Both the position numbers and the translations under genes were made by a program. Below the pieces are notes generated by a model. It saw nothing but the letters and a program-made list of their open reading frames with translations, was not told the origin of the DNA and ran no database searches. A stretch of 64,000 nucleotides of DNA from Cupriavidus sp. (GTDB lineage Bacteria > Pseudomonadota > Gammaproteobacteria > Burkholderiales > Burkholderiaceae): positions 30,862-94,861 of the forward strand of contig JAPSLC010000013.1 in NCBI GenBank assembly GCA_031181345.1. The letters are read 5' to 3'. Each line of letters begins with the position of its first letter. The stretch's first letter is position 1. This document shows, piece by piece, positions 48,404 to 57,235 of this stretch.

Positions 48404-48895
48404 ATGAAAACGCTGCTGATCGTCTACCACACGATGACCGGAGGCACGCAGCAGATGGCCGAAGCCGCGGCCCGCGCCGCGCAGACGCAGCCGGACATCG
48501 CGGTCCGGCTGCTCCGCGCCACCGAGGCGCAGCCCGACGATGTCCTGAATGCCGAGGGCTATCTGTTCGCCACGCCGGAAAATCTCGCCGCAATGGCGGG
48601 GCTGATGAAGGACTTCTTCGACCGCTGCTATTACCCGGTCCTCGACCGCATCAATGGCCGCCCGTATGCCGTGATGATCTGCGCCGGCAGCGATGGCCAG
48701 AACGCGCTGCGGCAGATCGACCGCATCGCGACCGGCTGGCGCCTGCGATCCGTCGCGCCGGGGCTGATCGTCTGCACGCATGCGCAGACGCCGGAGCGGA
48801 TTCTTGCACCCAAGCAGATTGGCGGCGAAGACCTCGCAAGATGCGCGGAGCTCGGGGAAGGGATGGCAAGCGGTCTGGCGCTTGGGGTGTTCTGA
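48404..48895 (+). CDS. Flavodoxin / NADPH-dependent FMN reductase-like protein
   Basis: MKTLLIVYHTMTGGTQQMAEAAARAAQ (flavodoxin FMN loop); YLFATPENLAAMAGLMKDFFDRCYYP. Confidence 0.85.
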   Translation: MKTLLIVYHTMTGGTQQMAEAAARAAQTQPDIAVRLLRATEAQPDDVLNAEGYLFATPENLAAMAGLMKDFFDRCYYPVLDRINGRPYAVMICAGSDGQNALRQIDRIATGWRLRSVAPGLIVCTHAQTPERILAPKQIGGEDLARCAELGEGMASGLALGVF

Positions 48896-48923
48896 GGCAA
48901 CGGATCTTGCGGCTTCGATCCAT

Positions 48924-50294
48924 TCAGAGCATGTCCGCCTTGACTCGACGGACCTGTTTTGCCATTTGCCCCATGCAGTCCGCCTGCGTCTCGACGAATC
49001 GGCAAATCCGCTTCACGAGATCGCGCTCCCTGCCAACATAGACATCCGATTCGGCCAGCCGGGGCGCAATGCTGCTTCCCGCGGCAGCCATTCGTTCCAT
49101 TTCACGCTGCAACAGACTCAGGTTGACGCCGATACGGCTGCCGAAATCCGCCATCGCAAAGGGGGTCAACCCCTGCAATAGAAATTCGTCGCCATAAGCC
49201 ATGGCCAGTTCCTGCTCGACGGCATCGCCATAGACTCCCACAGAAACGAGGTCGTACAGCGGTGCGGGGTGGATGCCGTTTGCGCTGACAAAGAAAGAGA
49301 TGTTCTTTCCATGCGCATCGCAGTTCCCAATCAGGATGTTGAGCAGCGCCCAGCGCAGCATGAAAAGACGCGCGGTGGCGGGCACCAAAAAATAGGGTGT
49401 CAGTGCAAACAGCCTCTCAAAGCTTGCGCCATCTCTGACATGCATGACGTCCCTGGTGCTGCCGAAGTTGCGCTCGTATTTGTAGCCCACTGGCAAATCC
49501 AACGCCTGGCATCCGTCGATGACGTGCAATCGCTGCACACGTCGTACCGTTTCGTTGTCCGTAAGCAGCGACACAATGCGATCGAAACGCTGGATCAGCA
49601 GTATGGGTGCAGGAATCCGCCATATCTCGACCGGTGCAACGGGCAGGCCAATCTCCGCAGCGAGCGTCATGCAGTAGTGTTCGTTCGCGACGAGGCTTTC
49701 CCACTTCGCATTGATGGACTCCGGCTTCAGGATGTGGGTAGAGCTGAGGCGGCCCTCCGCCAACGCAACGCGGTCCCCTTCCACCAACACCTGCAACTTG
49801 TCCTGAAACCCTGCAACAGAAAGCCGGACTCTGCCATCCCAGACAGGAAAGGGCACATCGCGATTGCGATCTGCGATGCGCTGATTCAGTTCCTCCCGCG
49901 TTATCTCGCGTTTTTCCGGTATCGCTTCGGCCTGCTGCTGTACCGGATCCGAGGAAGACTCATCCTCCGGCACAAAACTTAGCGCACCAACCGGCTCCTT
50001 GCCGAGCAAGCGAATCAGGGCGAAGGTATTCGACTTCGCGATGTGATGATGCGCCGCGGCGACCTCCAGCGCCCTGCCCTCGGGCAATAGATTGGCGAGA
50101 AAGCGCGCGATCGTATCCGGATCGCTTGGCTCACCACGCAGCGGCAGATGTGGGGAAAGCGGAAACCGATCGTCGCGGCAAAGCCAGGTCGGGTCGTATG
50201 CAAACGAATAACGACCGGCGAGGCCGTGGTGCGGCTCGTAAGTCAGACGCCCCACGGTCGCCTGCTGCGAAACCACACGGAGCGAGTAAGTCAT
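48924..50294 (-). CDS. hipA: HipA-like serine/threonine kinase toxin
   Basis: RFPLSPHLPLRGEPSDPDTIARFLANLLPEGRALEVAA; AGFQDKLQVLVEGD; LNILIGNCDAHGKNISFF; PAPLYDLVS. Confidence 0.92.
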   Translation of the reverse strand: MTYSLRVVSQQATVGRLTYEPHHGLAGRYSFAYDPTWLCRDDRFPLSPHLPLRGEPSDPDTIARFLANLLPEGRALEVAAAHHHIAKSNTFALIRLLGKEPVGALSFVPEDESSSDPVQQQAEAIPEKREITREELNQRIADRNRDVPFPVWDGRVRLSVAGFQDKLQVLVEGDRVALAEGRLSSTHILKPESINAKWESLVANEHYCMTLAAEIGLPVAPVEIWRIPAPILLIQRFDRIVSLLTDNETVRRVQRLHVIDGCQALDLPVGYKYERNFGSTRDVMHVRDGASFERLFALTPYFLVPATARLFMLRWALLNILIGNCDAHGKNISFFVSANGIHPAPLYDLVSVGVYGDAVEQELAMAYGDEFLLQGLTPFAMADFGSRIGVNLSLLQREMERMAAAGSSIAPRLAESDVYVGRERDLVKRICRFVETQADCMGQMAKQVRRVKADML

Positions 50295-50605
50295 GCGCTG
50301 CCCTTGTCACTGGAATTCGCGCCGCGCTCGGCAAGCTGCTCCTCGACGAGTGAGGCGTCCCCTTTGGGCAGGACGAGCATCTTCAGGCCCAAGCCATTGA
50401 GCACCTTCATCAAGCTGTCCAGGCCGACGGACCTGCCGTTCTCCAAACGGGACAGCAGATCCTTCGACACTCCCAGCAAGTCGGCTGCATCGTCGATCCG
50501 CAGCTGTCCCCGGGCACGCTGGCTACGCACCAGTGCTCCTAGCGATTCCAGAGTTTGCACCACCGGACTCAAGGATTCGTCGGGCAGCGGGAGCTTTCTC
50601 ACCAT
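50291..50605 (-). CDS. hipB: HipB-like XRE-family antitoxin
   Basis: HTH LRIDDAADLLGVSKDLLSRLENGRSVGLDSLMKVLNGLGLKMLVLPKGD; overlaps hipA by 4 bp. Confidence 0.88.
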   Translation of the reverse strand: MVRKLPLPDESLSPVVQTLESLGALVRSQRARGQLRIDDAADLLGVSKDLLSRLENGRSVGLDSLMKVLNGLGLKMLVLPKGDASLVEEQLAERGANSSDKGSA

Positions 50606-50654
50606 GTTTAACGTTCCGAGATCGAGACACCACAACGCGCGCCTGGCCCCAATA

Positions 50655-50774
50655 GTTCCGATACATCGGGAACAATACATCAACACCGGGACAATACCAC
50701 ATTGTTACGCATTTTCGAGGAACAATCAGGCATACCATCCAAATGGACGTATAGTTCCTGTTTTTACGGAACTA
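50655..50774. promoter_or_regulatory. Candidate HipB operator array (three palindromes)
   Basis: GTTCC-N9-GGAAC at 50655-50673; GTTAC-N10-GGAAC at 50704-50723; TAGTTCC-N9-GGAACTA at 50752-50774. Confidence 0.6.
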
Positions 50775-50845
50775 AGCGAGCCTAGCATGAACCGCGACTA
50801 TCCTTCCTCGATCCCCGGAACAAAGGGGCGCGCCCCGCTCGTCAT

Positions 50846-51739
50846 TCACCGCGCCGGTGACGCCCGCTCGAGCAATTCCCGCACCGCCGCCGCCACCCGA
50901 TGCGGATTGCCGCGCCGCCAGACCAGATGGAGTTCGACGTCGAGACCGACCTGATCGTCGATCGGCCGGAATCGCACACCTGCATAGCCGAGCCGCCATG
51001 CCGACTGCGGCACCAGTGCGAGGCCCATGCCGGCATCGACCAGCGACAGGATCGAATGCGTATGGCTAAGCGTCTGCACCGTGTCGGGCGCGACGCCTTC
51101 CGCACGCAGGCGGCCGGCCACGATCTCGTACAGATAGCGCGACTCCGAGCGGCAGAACTCGATGAATGGCTGGCCTTCGAGCGCCGACAACGGCAGCCGG
51201 TCGGCCTGCAGCAGCGGGTGTCCGACCGGCGCGGCCAGGACGAACGGCTCGCGCAGCAGCGGCGCCGATTCGACGAAGCTGCGCGGCGCGAACGGTCGCA
51301 CCAGGCCCAGTTCGATACGGTCGGCGGCGATGGCCTCCAGCTGCGCATCGGTCTGCATTTCCCGCAGCGACACGTGGACCTCCGGCAGGCTGGCGCGAAT
51401 TGCGCCGAGCAATTGCGGCAGCAGCGCGAAGCTCGCTGCCGGTATGAATCCCATCGACACGCTGCCGGCATCGGCGCGCATCGCCCGGCGCGCCGCCAGC
51501 TTCGCCGCCTGGCTGCGGCGCAGGATGTCCTCGGCCTCGCGCAGGAAGATCGCGCCCGCCGGCGTCAGGCGGACCGCGCCGCCCGAACGATCGAGCAATT
51601 GCACCCCGACTTCATGTTCGAGCAGCTGGATATGCCGCGTCAGCGGGGGCTGCGTCATGTTCAGCAAGGCCGCGGCGCGGCCGAAATGCAATTCGGTCGC
51701 GACGGCCACGAAGCTGCGCAGATGGGATAGCTGGAACAC
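50846..51739 (-). CDS. LysR family transcriptional regulator
   Basis: MFQLSHLRSFVAVATELHFGRAAALLNMTQPPLTRHIQLLEHEVGVQLLDRSGGAVRLTPAG. Confidence 0.94.
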   Translation of the reverse strand: MFQLSHLRSFVAVATELHFGRAAALLNMTQPPLTRHIQLLEHEVGVQLLDRSGGAVRLTPAGAIFLREAEDILRRSQAAKLAARRAMRADAGSVSMGFIPAASFALLPQLLGAIRASLPEVHVSLREMQTDAQLEAIAADRIELGLVRPFAPRSFVESAPLLREPFVLAAPVGHPLLQADRLPLSALEGQPFIEFCRSESRYLYEIVAGRLRAEGVAPDTVQTLSHTHSILSLVDAGMGLALVPQSAWRLGYAGVRFRPIDDQVGLDVELHLVWRRGNPHRVAAAVRELLERASPAR

Positions 51740-51740
51740 G

Positions 51741-51755
51741 ATTCAAATCTTGAAT
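51741..51755. promoter_or_regulatory. Candidate LysR-type operator (T-N11-A palindrome)
   Basis: Perfect inverted repeat ATTCAA-ATC-TTGAAT adjacent to the divergent LysR start. Confidence 0.5.
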
Positions 51756-51816
51756 TGGGTAATCGCCAGTTTGGATTGGACGGCAGCACCGGCGGCTTTC
51801 TACAGTAGCGCCTCTC

Positions 51817-52758
51817 ATGTCCATTCCATCAGGAGTTCAAGTGGCGACTTTCGAAGGTTCCGCGCTGCGCGAGGCGCTCAATGGCATTTCCGGAATCCTG
51901 GTCACGCCGTTCGACGCGAATGATACCGTCTCGCCCGGTCCGCTTTCGACCGTGGTCGACCGGGCCGTCGACGCCGGCGTGCATGTGCTCGTCGCCAATG
52001 GCAATACCAGCGAGTTCTACGGCCTGCGCGAGCAGGAGGCGGTGCGCATGGTCCATGCCGCCGCCGAATGCGTGGCCGGCCGGGTGCCGCTGCTGGCGGG
52101 TGTCGGCCGCAGCGTGCACGAAGCCTGCGCGCTCGCCCGCGCCTCTCGCGAAGCCGGCGCCGACGCGCTGATGATCCATCAGCCGCCCGATCCTTTCGTT
52201 GCGCCGCGCGGCGTGGTCGCTTACGTACAGAAGATCGCCGAGGCCGCCCAGGGCCTGCCGCTGGTGCTCTATCTGCGCAACGACAACATCGGCCTGGCCG
52301 CGATCGAAGCGCTGTGCCGCATTCCCGAGGTCGTCGGCGTCAAGTGGGCCTCCCCGACGCCGATGGTGCTGGCCGAAGCGATCCGCCGCACCGCCGACCG
52401 CGGGCTGGCCTGGGTCGGCGGGCTGGCCGAAGTCTGGGCGCCGCCCTTCTATGCGGTCGGGGCACGCGGCTTTACTTCCGGCTTGATCAACGTGATGCCC
52501 GAGCGTTCGGTCGCGATCCACCGCGCGCTGGAAGACGGCGACCATGCGCTGGCGATGCGCCTGATCGGCGAGATGCTGCCTTTCGAGGATCTGCGCGCCC
52601 AGGAAAACAACGGCACCAACGTCACGGTCGTCAAGGCCGCGCTGCAGCTGATGGGCAACGACTGCGGCGCCGCACGGCCGCCGTCCGCGTGGCCGCTGAC
52701 CGATGCCCAGCAGCGCCGCCTGCACGAGCTGATGTCCGGCTGGGGGCTCGCCCGCTGA
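51817..52758 (+). CDS. Dihydrodipicolinate synthase family protein (DapA-like aldolase/dehydratase)
   Basis: LNGISGILVTPFDANDTVSPGPLSTVVDRAVDAGVHVLVANGNTSEFYGL...LVLYLRNDNIGL...VVGVKWASPT. Confidence 0.9.
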   Translation: MSIPSGVQVATFEGSALREALNGISGILVTPFDANDTVSPGPLSTVVDRAVDAGVHVLVANGNTSEFYGLREQEAVRMVHAAAECVAGRVPLLAGVGRSVHEACALARASREAGADALMIHQPPDPFVAPRGVVAYVQKIAEAAQGLPLVLYLRNDNIGLAAIEALCRIPEVVGVKWASPTPMVLAEAIRRTADRGLAWVGGLAEVWAPPFYAVGARGFTSGLINVMPERSVAIHRALEDGDHALAMRLIGEMLPFEDLRAQENNGTNVTVVKAALQLMGNDCGAARPPSAWPLTDAQQRRLHELMSGWGLAR

Positions 52759-52851
52759 TTCTGAGCTGATCCCATCGCGGGCGATCGCCCGCCTCGTACC
52801 AAGGGGGACCCGCTCGTCCCCCACTACAAGAACTTTCATTGGAGACTATCG

Positions 52852-53811
52852 ATGCCATTTCGTCGCACCCTGCTCGCCTTCTGCGCCTTTGCCTCGCTGA
52901 CCGGCAGCGCGCTCGCGGAAACCTATCCCGCCCGTCCCATCACCATCGTCATCGGCTCCAGCCCCGGCAGCGCCACCGACGGCCTGGCCCGCGCGCTGGG
53001 CAATGAGGTAACCCGGCTGACGGGCCAGGCCGTGGTGATCGAGAACCGCGCCGGTGCGATGGGCGGCATTGCGGCCCAGACCGTCGCGCGCGCCAAGCCC
53101 GACGGCTACACGCTGTTCATCACGACCAACACCACGCAGGCGGCCAATCCGCACCTGCTGAAGAAGCTGCCCTACGACCCGATCAAGGACTTCGCACCGG
53201 TCTCGATGCTGACCAAGGGCTACCAGCTGCTGGTGGTCAACCAGAACATCAAGGCCAGCAGCGTCACCGAACTGATCGCACTGGCGAAGAAGGAGCCGGG
53301 CAAGCTGACCTACGGTTCTGGCAGCTCGTCGGCGCGCGTCGCCGCCGAATTGTTCCAGCAGATGAGCGGCACCGAGATGACCCACGTCCCCTACAAGGCG
53401 AATCCGCCGGCGGTGGTGGACCTGGTTGCCGGCCAGACCGACCTGATGATCGTCGACCTGCCCGCGAGCCTGCCGCAGGTGCGCTCCGGCAAGCTGCGTG
53501 TGCTCGGCTTCAGCGGCCCCAAGCGCTCGGCGCTGGTGCCCAACGTGCCGACCATCGCCGACACGCTCCCCGGCTATGAGGCCGGCTACTGGAACGCGCT
53601 GTATGCCCCTGCCAATACCCCGCAGCCGGTGGTGCAGCGCCTGAGCGAGCTGGTCCATCGGGCACTGGCCACGCCGAGCGTGCGACAGGTCGTCGAGCAG
53701 AGCGGCCAGGAAATCGCGCTGTCGAGCCCGGACGAACTCGGCCGCTTCCAGCTCGCCGAACTCGACCGCTGGGGCCGCATCATCCGCACCGCCGGTATCG
53801 AGAAGGAATAA
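52852..53811 (+). CDS. Bug-family tripartite tricarboxylate-type periplasmic receptor
   Basis: YPARPITIVIGSSPGSATDGLARALGNEVTRLTGQAVVIENRAGAMGGIAAQTVARAKPDGYTLF. Confidence 0.92.
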   Translation: MPFRRTLLAFCAFASLTGSALAETYPARPITIVIGSSPGSATDGLARALGNEVTRLTGQAVVIENRAGAMGGIAAQTVARAKPDGYTLFITTNTTQAANPHLLKKLPYDPIKDFAPVSMLTKGYQLLVVNQNIKASSVTELIALAKKEPGKLTYGSGSSSARVAAELFQQMSGTEMTHVPYKANPPAVVDLVAGQTDLMIVDLPASLPQVRSGKLRVLGFSGPKRSALVPNVPTIADTLPGYEAGYWNALYAPANTPQPVVQRLSELVHRALATPSVRQVVEQSGQEIALSSPDELGRFQLAELDRWGRIIRTAGIEKE

Positions 53812-53862
53812 GCCGTGCGCGGCGCCGCCCGGCACCGCGCTCTCGCCAACAAGGAAGCCACC

Positions 53863-55293
53863 GTGAAATCGCACTACATCGCCGGCGAATGGGTCGCCGG
53901 CACCGACAGCAGCGCCAACGTCAATCCATCCGACCTGTCGGACATCATCGACCACTACGCGCAGGGCGATGCGGCCCTGGTCGACCAGGCGGTCCGCGCC
54001 GCGCGGCAAGCCTTCGGCAAGTGGTCGTTGTCGACGCCGCAGCAGCGCTTCGATGTGCTCGATTTCGTCGGCAACGAACTGCTGCAGCGCCGCGCCGAAC
54101 TCGGCGACCTGCTCGCGCGCGAGGAAGGCAAGACGCTGCCGGAGGCAACCGGCGAGGTGGTGCGCGCCGCGCAGATCTTCAAGTTTTTCGCCGGCGAGGC
54201 GCTGCGTACGGCGGGCGAGGTGCTGCCCTCCGTCCGCCCCGGCATTGGTGTCGAGATCACGCGCGAGCCCATCGGCGTGGTTGCGCTGATCGCGCCGTGG
54301 AATTTCCCGATCGCGATTCCCGCATGGAAGATCGCGCCGGCGCTGGCCTACGGCAATTGCGTGGTGTTCAAGCCGGCGGAGCTGGTGCCCGGCTCGAGCT
54401 GGGCGCTGGCGGAAATCCTGAGCCGCTCGGGCTTGCCGGCCGGGGCATTCAATCTGGTGCTCGGCCGCGGACGCGATGTCGGCCAGCGGATGGTCGAACA
54501 TCCGCAGGTCGATGCGATCAGCTTCACGGGCTCGGTGGCGACTGGGCGAAGCATCGCCGCGCAGGCCTGCCAGCGGATGGCGAAATTCCAGCTGGAAATG
54601 GGCGGCAAGAATCCGCTGGTGGTCACCGACGACGCCGACCTTGAGCTTGCGGTCGAGGTCGCGTTGCAGGGCTCGTTCTATTCCACCGGCCAGCGTTGCA
54701 CTGCCTCGAGCCGCATCATCGTCACGCAGGGCATCCACGACCGCTTCGTCGCACGGCTCGCCGAGCGCACCGCGGCGCTGGTGGTCGGCGACGCACGGGA
54801 TGCGCGCACGCAGATCGGCCCGGTGGTCGACGCGCGCCAGCTCGAGCAGGACGAGCGCTATATCGCCATCGGCAAGGCGGAAGGCGCGCGGCTGCTGTGC
54901 GGCGGCGAACGGCTGTCGCTGGGCAAGGACGGGTTCTACCTGAGCCCCGCGCTGTTCGTCGATTGCAGCAACGACATGCGGATCGCGCGCGAGGAGATCT
55001 TCGGGCCGGTGGCCGCGGTGATCGCGGCGCGGGACTACGAGGAAGCATTGGCGCTCGCCAACGATACCGAGTTCGGCCTGTCCGCCGGCATCTGTACCAC
55101 CTCGCTGAAGCTGGCGACGCATTTCAAGCGCCACGCGCAGGCGGGCATGGTGATGGTCAGCGCGCCGACCGCGGGCGTCGATTTCCACGTGCCGTTCGGC
55201 GGCCGCAAGGGATCGAGTTATGGCCCGCGCGAACAGGGGCGATATGCGCAGGAGTTCTATACGACGGTGAAGACCGCGTATACGGCGGCTTGA
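53863..55293 (+). CDS. Aldehyde dehydrogenase (alpha-ketoglutaric semialdehyde dehydrogenase-like), GTG start
   Basis: KSHYIAGEWVAG...EPIGVVALIAPWNFPIAIPAWKIAPALAYGN...QLEMGGKNPLVV...GQRCTASSR. Confidence 0.92.
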   Translation: MKSHYIAGEWVAGTDSSANVNPSDLSDIIDHYAQGDAALVDQAVRAARQAFGKWSLSTPQQRFDVLDFVGNELLQRRAELGDLLAREEGKTLPEATGEVVRAAQIFKFFAGEALRTAGEVLPSVRPGIGVEITREPIGVVALIAPWNFPIAIPAWKIAPALAYGNCVVFKPAELVPGSSWALAEILSRSGLPAGAFNLVLGRGRDVGQRMVEHPQVDAISFTGSVATGRSIAAQACQRMAKFQLEMGGKNPLVVTDDADLELAVEVALQGSFYSTGQRCTASSRIIVTQGIHDRFVARLAERTAALVVGDARDARTQIGPVVDARQLEQDERYIAIGKAEGARLLCGGERLSLGKDGFYLSPALFVDCSNDMRIAREEIFGPVAAVIAARDYEEALALANDTEFGLSAGICTTSLKLATHFKRHAQAGMVMVSAPTAGVDFHVPFGGRKGSSYGPREQGRYAQEFYTTVKTAYTAA

Positions 55294-55321
55294 CGCATCG
55301 TTCGCCCAGCCTGCAACCCGT

Positions 55322-56128
55322 CTATAGCCCCTTCGGCAACAACGCCCCCACCGCCTCGCGCATCGACCGCGCGATCAATTGCTGGCGATCGCGCGGCATC
55401 CGTGCCAGCGTGCTGGCAACGCTGATGCCTGCCAGCGGTTCGCCGTCGCGGTTGTGCACCGCCATGCCGACCGCGAGCGCCCCGGGGGTCGCGTGATTGC
55501 CGATCACCGACCATCCGCGCTCCCGCGTGGCGCGAATCAGGATGCGCATGCGTTCCGGCGTCATGCCGCCGTATTGGCTCAGCGTGTCGGCATTGCCGGC
55601 GATGATCTCGCCGACCGCGTCGTCCGGCAGCGCCGACAGCAGTGCCAGCCCGGCCGCGCCGACGCCCAGCGGCTGGCGCGTACCGACCTGGATCACCAGC
55701 ACCTGCACCGGATGCGTGCCGACATGGCGTGCGATGCAGCGCGACAGCGAACCGTCGCGGACGATCGCGAAGGCCGCATCCCCGCACGCGCCGCTGATGC
55801 GGGCCAGCACCGGCCGCAGCTTCTCGGCGAGCACCGTCGAGCCATCGCGCTGCGGCATCGCGGCCAGCCGCGGCCCGCTGACATAGCGAAAGCGCCCGCG
55901 CTGCGCGACATAACCGCACTCGATCAGCGTCGCCAGCAGCCGATAGACGGTCGGGCGCTCCAGCCCCGCCGCCCGGCATAAATCCACCACGCGCAAGCCA
56001 TCCTTGCCGCCCGCGAGAATCGCGTCGAGCAGCGTCAAGCCACGTCGCAGGGCACGTGCGCCCTCTTCCTGGACGGTCGGCGGAACGTCCGCCTGCCGGA
56101 CGTTCCGAGTCGCAATGCGAGAGGTCAT
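55322..56128 (-). CDS. IclR family transcriptional regulator
   Basis: ALRRGLTLLDAILAGGKDGLRVVDLCRAAGLERPTVYRLLATLIECGYVAQRGRFRYVSGPRL. Confidence 0.92.
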   Translation of the reverse strand: MTSRIATRNVRQADVPPTVQEEGARALRRGLTLLDAILAGGKDGLRVVDLCRAAGLERPTVYRLLATLIECGYVAQRGRFRYVSGPRLAAMPQRDGSTVLAEKLRPVLARISGACGDAAFAIVRDGSLSRCIARHVGTHPVQVLVIQVGTRQPLGVGAAGLALLSALPDDAVGEIIAGNADTLSQYGGMTPERMRILIRATRERGWSVIGNHATPGALAVGMAVHNRDGEPLAGISVASTLARMPRDRQQLIARSMREAVGALLPKGL

Positions 56129-56225
56129 CGGGAAGAATTTCCGTGCCGGGATGCAAGTCCGCAGTATGCCCCATCACCACAAGAGGGCCGCCCCGGCGAG
56201 GCTATCGACCCAGGAGACAATCATC

Positions 56226-57227
56226 ATGAACGTACGGAATGCGCCGCGCCGGCGCCTGTTCGGCTGTGCCCTTGCTCTTTCGCTTGCCGCGCTGGCAGGC
56301 GGTATTTCCCCTTCCCTTCATGCCCAGCAGCCCTGGCCTGCCAAGCCGGTGCGCCTTGTGGTTGGCTATGCCGTCGGCGGCGCGACCGATGTGCTCGCAC
56401 GTCTGGTTGCACTGAAGCTCGGCGAAGAACTCGGCAAACCAGTGGTCGTCGAGAACCGCGCCGGGGCCAACAGCAATGTGGGCGCCGAGGTGGTAGCCAA
56501 GGCGGAGCCGGACGGCTATACGCTCTACGTCTACACCATCGCCAACACGATCAATGCCTCGCTCTACGACAAGCTCGGCTACGACCCCGCCAGGGACTTC
56601 GAGCCGGTCGGCATGATCGCCAAGATTCCGAACGTGCTGGTGGTCAATCCCAGCCTGCCGGTCAGGACCGTGGCGGACTACCTGCGCATTGCCAGGGAAT
56701 CGTCGTCCGGCATCACCTTCGCATCATCGGGCAGCGGCTCGTCGATCCATCTGTCCGGCGAGATCTTCCGCATGCGCAGCGGCATCAATATGCTGCACGT
56801 CCCCTATCGCGGCAGCGCGCCGGCCGTCACCGACCTGCTGGGCGGGCAGGTGCAATCGATGTTCGACAACACGCCCTCCGCGATGCCGCACGTCAAGGCC
56901 GGCCGCTTGCGCGCCATCGCGGTCACCAGCGCGCAGCGCATTCCGTTGCTGCCCGATGTGCCCACCGTGGCGGAATCCGGCTACCCGGGTTTCGACGTGC
57001 AGTCGTGGTTCGCGATCGCGGCACCCGCCGGTACGCCCCGGCCCGTGGTCGATCGGCTCAATGCCGCGCTGAACAAGGCGCTGGCGACGCCGGAGGTGCG
57101 GCAACGCATGCAGGACCTGGCCGCGAACCCGCAACCCGGCACGCCGGAGCAGATGCGCACCTTCATGATGTCCGAGATCAAGCGCTGGCACGACGTCGTC
57201 AAGCAATCCGGCGCCCGTGTGAACTGA
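56226..57227 (+). CDS. Bug-family tripartite tricarboxylate-type periplasmic receptor
   Basis: WPAKPVRLVVGYAVGGATDVLARLVALKLGEELGKPVVVENRAGANSNVGAEVVAKAEPDGYTLY. Confidence 0.92.
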   Translation: MNVRNAPRRRLFGCALALSLAALAGGISPSLHAQQPWPAKPVRLVVGYAVGGATDVLARLVALKLGEELGKPVVVENRAGANSNVGAEVVAKAEPDGYTLYVYTIANTINASLYDKLGYDPARDFEPVGMIAKIPNVLVVNPSLPVRTVADYLRIARESSSGITFASSGSGSSIHLSGEIFRMRSGINMLHVPYRGSAPAVTDLLGGQVQSMFDNTPSAMPHVKAGRLRAIAVTSAQRIPLLPDVPTVAESGYPGFDVQSWFAIAAPAGTPRPVVDRLNAALNKALATPEVRQRMQDLAANPQPGTPEQMRTFMMSEIKRWHDVVKQSGARVN

Positions 57228-57235
57228 GGAGTCCC

